From assembly GCA_002348365.1 (NCBI GenBank), contig DEBC01000087.1, forward strand, positions 1 through 9,226: a stretch of 9,226 nucleotides of DNA, read 5' to 3'. Under the pieces are notes generated by a model. It was not told where the DNA came from. It saw nothing but the letters and a program-made list of their open reading frames with translations, and did not search any database. This stretch comes from Alphaproteobacteria bacterium UBA2966 (GTDB lineage: Bacteria; Pseudomonadota; Alphaproteobacteria; UBA2966). Positions 6,241 through 9,226 of the stretch are shown in pieces (position 1 is the stretch's first letter; every line of letters starts with the position of its first letter). Position numbers and translations under genes: made by a program.

Positions 6241-7146
6241 ATGGGCGGCAACACCTGGCAGGTCGGCAACGTAAAGATCACATGCATCATCGAAACCATA
6301 GCGGAAAGAACGCCTGAGTTCGGGTTTCGGAATCTGACCACCGAACAGATCCTCGAACAGGACTGGTTGCGCCCCCACTTTGCCACTGCTGACGGCAAGC
6401 TGATCAGTTGCATTCAGGCCTTTGTTGTCGAATCCCAGGACAGGCGCATTGTTGTCGACACCTGCGTCGGCAACGATAAGCCGCGTCCCGGCAATCCGGC
6501 CTGGAACATGCTGCAAGGCTCCTTCCTCGAAGACCTTGCCGCAGCCGGCTATCCGCGGGAGAGCATCGACACGGTTCTTTGTACGCACTTGCATATCGAC
6601 CATGTCGGCTGGAACACCATGCTGGTGGACGGCGAGTGGATCCCCACGTTCCCCAACGCGCGCTATCTGCTCGGTCGTGCTGAATGGGATCACTGGAGCC
6701 AGGAAACCGCGGAAGCTGTCGCCGGTGACGTCGACCCGGAGATCGCTGCCAATGTCTTCGACACCAAAGCCGTGAATCAGGACTCCATCCGACCTGTGAT
6801 CGACGCCGGACTACACGAACTCGTTGAGATGGACCACAGGGTTACTGAAGAAATTCGTCTGGAGCCGACACCCGGTCACACACCCGGCCACGTAAGCGTG
6901 ACAATCAAGTCAGGAGGCGCGCGCGCCGTGATCACCGGCGACCTGATGCATCACCCTATCCAATGCGCCCTGCCCGAGGTCTCCAGTAACTTTGACCACG
7001 ATGCCGCGCGCGCCCTGGAGACCCGTCGCAGTTTTCTCTCGCGCTACGCCGATGGCGAGTCTCTCGTGATTGGAACCCATTTCTCCGCACCCACGGCCGG
7101 ACACCTGGTCGCCCAGGGCGACGGCTGGCACCTCACTGTTGACTGA
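6241..7146 (+). CDS. Metallo-beta-lactamase-fold hydrolase (lactonase / methyl-parathion-hydrolase-like group)
   Basis: A 301-residue metallo-beta-lactamase-fold protein with a complete two-metal site. It has THLHIDH (His116, His118, Asp120, His121), His213 in EPTPGHTPGH (208-217), Asp234 in VITGDLMHHP and His280 in IGTHFSAPTAGHL. Family members with this spacing hydrolyse lactones, esters, phosphotriesters or thioesters, usually with zinc or iron. The segments LVDGEWIPTFPNARYLL (128-144) and GRAEWDHW (145-152) resemble the group that includes N-acyl-homoserine lactonases and methyl parathion hydrolase, but a specific substrate cannot be assigned. No signal peptide is visible (the N-terminus MGGNTWQVGNVKI is polar), so it is probably cytoplasmic. 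It is divergent from the second TauD-like gene and convergent with the PhyH-family gene (41 bp gap). A role in opening a lactone or cleaving an ester made by the neighbouring oxygenases is possible but inferred. Confidence 0.92.
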   Translation: MGGNTWQVGNVKITCIIETIAERTPEFGFRNLTTEQILEQDWLRPHFATADGKLISCIQAFVVESQDRRIVVDTCVGNDKPRPGNPAWNMLQGSFLEDLAAAGYPRESIDTVLCTHLHIDHVGWNTMLVDGEWIPTFPNARYLLGRAEWDHWSQETAEAVAGDVDPEIAANVFDTKAVNQDSIRPVIDAGLHELVEMDHRVTEEIRLEPTPGHTPGHVSVTIKSGGARAVITGDLMHHPIQCALPEVSSNFDHDAARALETRRSFLSRYADGESLVIGTHFSAPTAGHLVAQGDGWHLTVD

Positions 7147-7148
7147 AC

Positions 7149-7169
7149 CAGGGTCGGAACGGCTCCCTG
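7149..7169. terminator. Possible weak bidirectional stem-loop between convergent genes
   Basis: CAGGG (7149-7153) and CCCTG (7165-7169) form a 5 bp perfect inverted repeat around an 11 nt loop, located between the convergent stop codons. There is no T-tract on either side, so if it acts in termination it is not a standard intrinsic terminator. Chance occurrence is possible. Confidence 0.22.
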
Positions 7170-7187
7170 CCTAATATCTGACTGCTT

Positions 7188-8000
7188 CTATTCCGCTGCT
7201 ATGGAAGCGGAACCAATATCCCAGAACCTCTCAAGATTTTCGGGAAGTTCGACGGTGCGATTCTTGCCACAACGGTCTGTTCCGCGAAGAAGAAACAGCT
7301 TTCGATGTCCGAGATCCGGCACCCCCAAATCCCGCACCAGCTTGTCGTTAAGGTCGTAATCGAAATGCGATGTTGTCGGCATAAAACGAAACGTAATTCC
7401 CCTCCTCGACTTGCTGGAGGCATTCGGTCGTGAACCGTGAACCATGAAAACATCGTGGATCGATACCTGCCCGCGTTCCAATACGACATCTCGGGCGTTT
7501 TCCTCGGCGGCAGCCTCGTCTTCGAGCCTCCGATAAAGCGTGTAGTCGCCTTCCGGCGTGATATGCGAAAGAAGCTCCTGGTCCTTGTGAGAGCCTGGCA
7601 CCACCCTGAGGCAACCGTTCTCAGGAGTGGCATCGTCTATCGCGATCCAGGCCGTACAGGTCGCAAGAGGCCTGATTGGCCAGTACTCACCGTCCTGATG
7701 CCATGGCGTCTCAATCCCGTCATTCGCAGGCTTACCGAACAATCCCGACCCCCAGTTGATAATGTCCGGACCGATCAACTGCTCCACCGCATCCAGGATC
7801 CCGGGGATACACCCGACGGCCAGCCATTGCTCATCGATCTCGACCAATCCCGGAACGTAGTCAGCCGAGAGTTCAGGATGTCCCTGGAGTAATTCGTCTG
7901 ATCGTCGCTCGATGCACGAAACCATCTCCTCCGGAAGGCAAAAAGGCAGGACGATCTGGCCTTCTTCCCTGTATTGCTGAATGTCGGACTCTGTAAGCAT
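7188..8000 (-). CDS. Phytanoyl-CoA dioxygenase (PhyH) family Fe(II)/2-oxoglutarate oxygenase
   Basis: A 270-residue PhyH-family protein (PF05721 type), non-heme iron oxygenases that hydroxylate very varied small molecules; few bacterial members act on phytanoyl-CoA itself. The family N-terminus is MLTESDIQQYREEGQIVLP (1-19). The iron ligands are His101 and Asp103 in PWHQDGEYWP (99-108) and His188 in FMVHGSRPN. Arg199, 11 residues after His188, is the expected 2-oxoglutarate anchor. ENGCLRVVPGSHK (127-139) is the typical core strand. ATG 8000 is chosen because family homology begins there, although no good ribosome binding site precedes it. The frame stays open to another ATG at 8144, which would add 48 residues with no family resemblance. 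The gene is convergent with the metallo-hydrolase gene and divergent from fliG. It is the third 2-oxoglutarate oxygenase in 5.5 kb. The substrate is unknown. Confidence 0.88.
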   Translation of the reverse strand: MLTESDIQQYREEGQIVLPFCLPEEMVSCIERRSDELLQGHPELSADYVPGLVEIDEQWLAVGCIPGILDAVEQLIGPDIINWGSGLFGKPANDGIETPWHQDGEYWPIRPLATCTAWIAIDDATPENGCLRVVPGSHKDQELLSHITPEGDYTLYRRLEDEAAAEENARDVVLERGQVSIHDVFMVHGSRPNASSKSRRGITFRFMPTTSHFDYDLNDKLVRDLGVPDLGHRKLFLLRGTDRCGKNRTVELPENLERFWDIGSASIAAE

Positions 8001-8299
8001 TGGCGCGTACCCGTGGAGGCTGCGAGGAGATATTTCGACACTATCGGCAAATTCAGTCGAACAAAAGCGTTGCCCACATGGGCAGGATCGCTTTGACCGC
8101 TGCCAATCTGCCGAAAAGGCACCAACTTCTACTTTAACGTGCATTGGCGTGCCATTTCGGTAACGTTGATAATAGGAAAATTGAAAATTGAGGTGGGCCA
8201 GACCGAGAAAATTGCCGTGCTGGCCACCCGAATTTGGCGACGACCGGTTCGACCCAACGGAATGACGTGGTCGAGGCGTCTTAGTGGTGGAGGAACATC
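8001..8299. other. Divergent control region between PhyH-family gene and fliG
   Basis: About 300 bp without an assured gene. The left part (8001-8144, minus) is an open extension of the PhyH frame that could be a 5' leader or an N-terminal extension. The right part holds an AT-rich patch (about 8161-8214) with three copies of GAAAATTG. On the minus strand TATTAT (8169-8174) could be a -10 for the PhyH gene, but no matching -35 was found. For fliG I found no sigma54 (GG-N10-GC) or clear sigma70 pair. GGAGG (8289-8293), 6 nt before ATG 8300, is the fliG ribosome binding site. Confidence 0.5.
8176..8214 (+). repeat. Three short direct repeats GAAAATTG upstream of fliG
   Basis: GAAAATTG occurs at 8176-8183, 8183-8190 (sharing one G with the first copy) and 8207-8214. 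Copy starts are 7 and 24 bp apart. The patch is AT-rich within GC-rich surroundings and sits 86 bp or more before the fliG start and 32 bp or more from ATG 8144. It could be a regulator binding array, but no regulator is known for it and none is encoded here. Confidence 0.4.
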
Positions 8300-9226
8300 A
8301 TGGCGGCGGCTGATCTCAAAGGCCTCACAGGCCAGCAGAAAGCCGGGATTCTAATGATGGCTATCGACGAAGACCGAGCAGCCAGATTGTTTGGCATGAT
8401 GGACGAGGAGGAGCTGAAAGAGCTCTCCCAGGCGATGGCCAATCTCGGCACGGTCAATTCGAAAACGATCGAAGCATTCTTCGTGGAATTCGCTGCAGCG
8501 GTGTCCGGCAAGAGCTCACTGGTTGGTACCTATGCGAGTACGGAAAGGCTGCTCGCCAAGACTCTGTCGGCCGACAAAGTGAACGAAATCATGGAGGACA
8601 TTCGAGGTCCTGCCGGCCGCACCATGTGGGATAAACTCAACAACGTCGGTGAAGGCGTCCTCGCCAACTATTTCAAGAATGAGTATCCGCAAACCGTCGC
8701 GGTGATCATGAGCAAATTGAGCTCTGAACACGCGTCGCGAGTGCTTGCGGCGTTGCCAGAAGACTTTTCGGGCGAGGTCATGACGCGCATGCTCAGCATG
8801 GGGAACGTCCAGAAGGATGTCCTGAACGCCATTGAACACTCGTTGCGAGAGGAGTTCATGGCCACCCTGGCAAATACCCGTCAACGCGATCAGCACGAGA
8901 TGATGGCTGACATCTTCAACAGCTTCGATCGCGGCACCGAACAGCGGTTCATGGGCATGCTGGAAGAGCGTAATCGCGATTCCGCCGATAAGGTGAAATC
9001 ATTGATGTTCACCTTCGAGGACCTGGCGAAGCTCGATCCGCAGGGCGTGCAGACTCTGTTACAACACGTCGAAAAGACCCAACTCGCGGTGAGTTTGAAA
9101 GGTGCTTCCGAGGCCATTCGAGACCTGTTCTTCAGCAACATGTCAGAGCGTCAGGGCAAGATCCTTCGCGAAGACATGGAAAACATGGGGCCGGTCCGGT
9201 TGAAAGAGGTCGACGAGGCGCAGAGC
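8300..9226 (+). CDS. fliG: Flagellar motor switch protein FliG, C-terminus beyond window edge
   Basis: FliG forms the upper ring of the flagellar C-ring at the cytoplasmic face of the basal body; it links FliF to FliM/FliN and receives torque from the stator. The frame is open for 309 residues to the window edge; the family is about 330-345, so about 25-35 residues are missing. The N-terminal FliF-binding domain has LTGQQKAGILMMAIDEDRAA (9-28) and FGMMDEEELKELSQAMANLG (31-50). The middle domain has FKNEYPQTVAVIMSKL, with Tyr where most bacteria have His, as in other alphaproteobacteria. The C-terminal torque helix reads NMSERQGKILREDMENMGPV, followed by RLKEVDEAQ, with the Arg and acidic residues that contact MotA. 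GGAGG (8289-8293) lies 6 nt before ATG 8300. The usual upstream partner fliF is not adjacent; a divergent PhyH-family gene is there instead. The identity is secure. Confidence 0.96.
   Translation, partial: MAAADLKGLTGQQKAGILMMAIDEDRAARLFGMMDEEELKELSQAMANLGTVNSKTIEAFFVEFAAAVSGKSSLVGTYASTERLLAKTLSADKVNEIMEDIRGPAGRTMWDKLNNVGEGVLANYFKNEYPQTVAVIMSKLSSEHASRVLAALPEDFSGEVMTRMLSMGNVQKDVLNAIEHSLREEFMATLANTRQRDQHEMMADIFNSFDRGTEQRFMGMLEERNRDSADKVKSLMFTFEDLAKLDPQGVQTLLQHVEKTQLAVSLKGASEAIRDLFFSNMSERQGKILREDMENMGPVRLKEVDEAQS

Noticed and set aside
6184..6693. 169-codon minus-strand open frame over the metallo-hydrolase gene
   Set aside because: It overlaps the HxHxDH-bearing frame and the divergent promoter region; the product is unrecognisable.
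8222..8238. Possible sigma54 promoter (TGG...GGC) upstream of fliG
   Set aside because: The GG and GC elements are 13 nt apart instead of the required 10, and the flanking bases do not match the consensus.

Overview
The window (9226 bp, GC-rich) looks like chromosomal DNA of an alphaproteobacterium, most likely of the Rhodospirillales type. The best taxonomic clue is the flagellar motor gene fliG at the right end, which carries the N-E-Y-P-Q form of the middle-domain motif (E-H-P-Q in most other bacteria). The other clues are a dense set of CoA-ester and Fe(II)/2-oxoglutarate (2OG) dioxygenase genes and high third-position GC. This is a judgement from reading the sequence, not from a search.

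Layout from left to right: a family III CoA-transferase, cut by the left edge (minus, 1-711); a divergent two-gene unit with an amidohydrolase-fold protein (plus, 771-1610) and a short-chain dehydrogenase (plus, 1641-2402); a TauD/TfdA dioxygenase (minus, 2453-3457); an acyl-CoA carboxylase carboxyltransferase subunit (plus, 3579-5117); a second TauD/TfdA dioxygenase (minus, 5153-6094); a metallo-beta-lactamase-fold hydrolase (plus, 6241-7146); a phytanoyl-CoA-dioxygenase-family enzyme (minus, 7188-8000); and fliG, cut by the right edge (plus, 8300-9226). I see no tRNA, rRNA, CRISPR array, insertion sequence, phage gene or dedicated regulator gene.

Strand switches almost at every gene. Convergent pairs are packed 35-50 bp apart and divergent pairs share 59-299 bp control regions, so apart from the amidohydrolase-dehydrogenase pair most genes are probably transcribed singly. 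Likely promoters can be read for both TauD-like genes (TATAAT at 3491-3496, and TGAACA-17-TATATT at 6128-6156, both minus). Both lie inside in-frame TTG-initiated extensions and so support the shorter ATG starts.

Functionally the first eight genes fit a peripheral catabolic block. Non-heme iron oxygenases would hydroxylate or cleave a substrate. Amidohydrolase-fold and metallo-beta-lactamase-fold proteins would act on ring, ester or lactone intermediates, the dehydrogenase would oxidise an alcohol, and the CoA-transferase and carboxylase would handle the acyl-CoA. The substrate cannot be read from the sequence, and the joint pathway is inferred from proximity only. fliG belongs to a different function (the flagellar C-ring) and marks the end of this block.

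I do not see a clear undescribed system. The points most worth a second look are the amidohydrolase homologue that has lost most of the usual metal ligands, the three 2OG oxygenases of two families within 5.5 kb, and the lone, divergent carboxyltransferase subunit.
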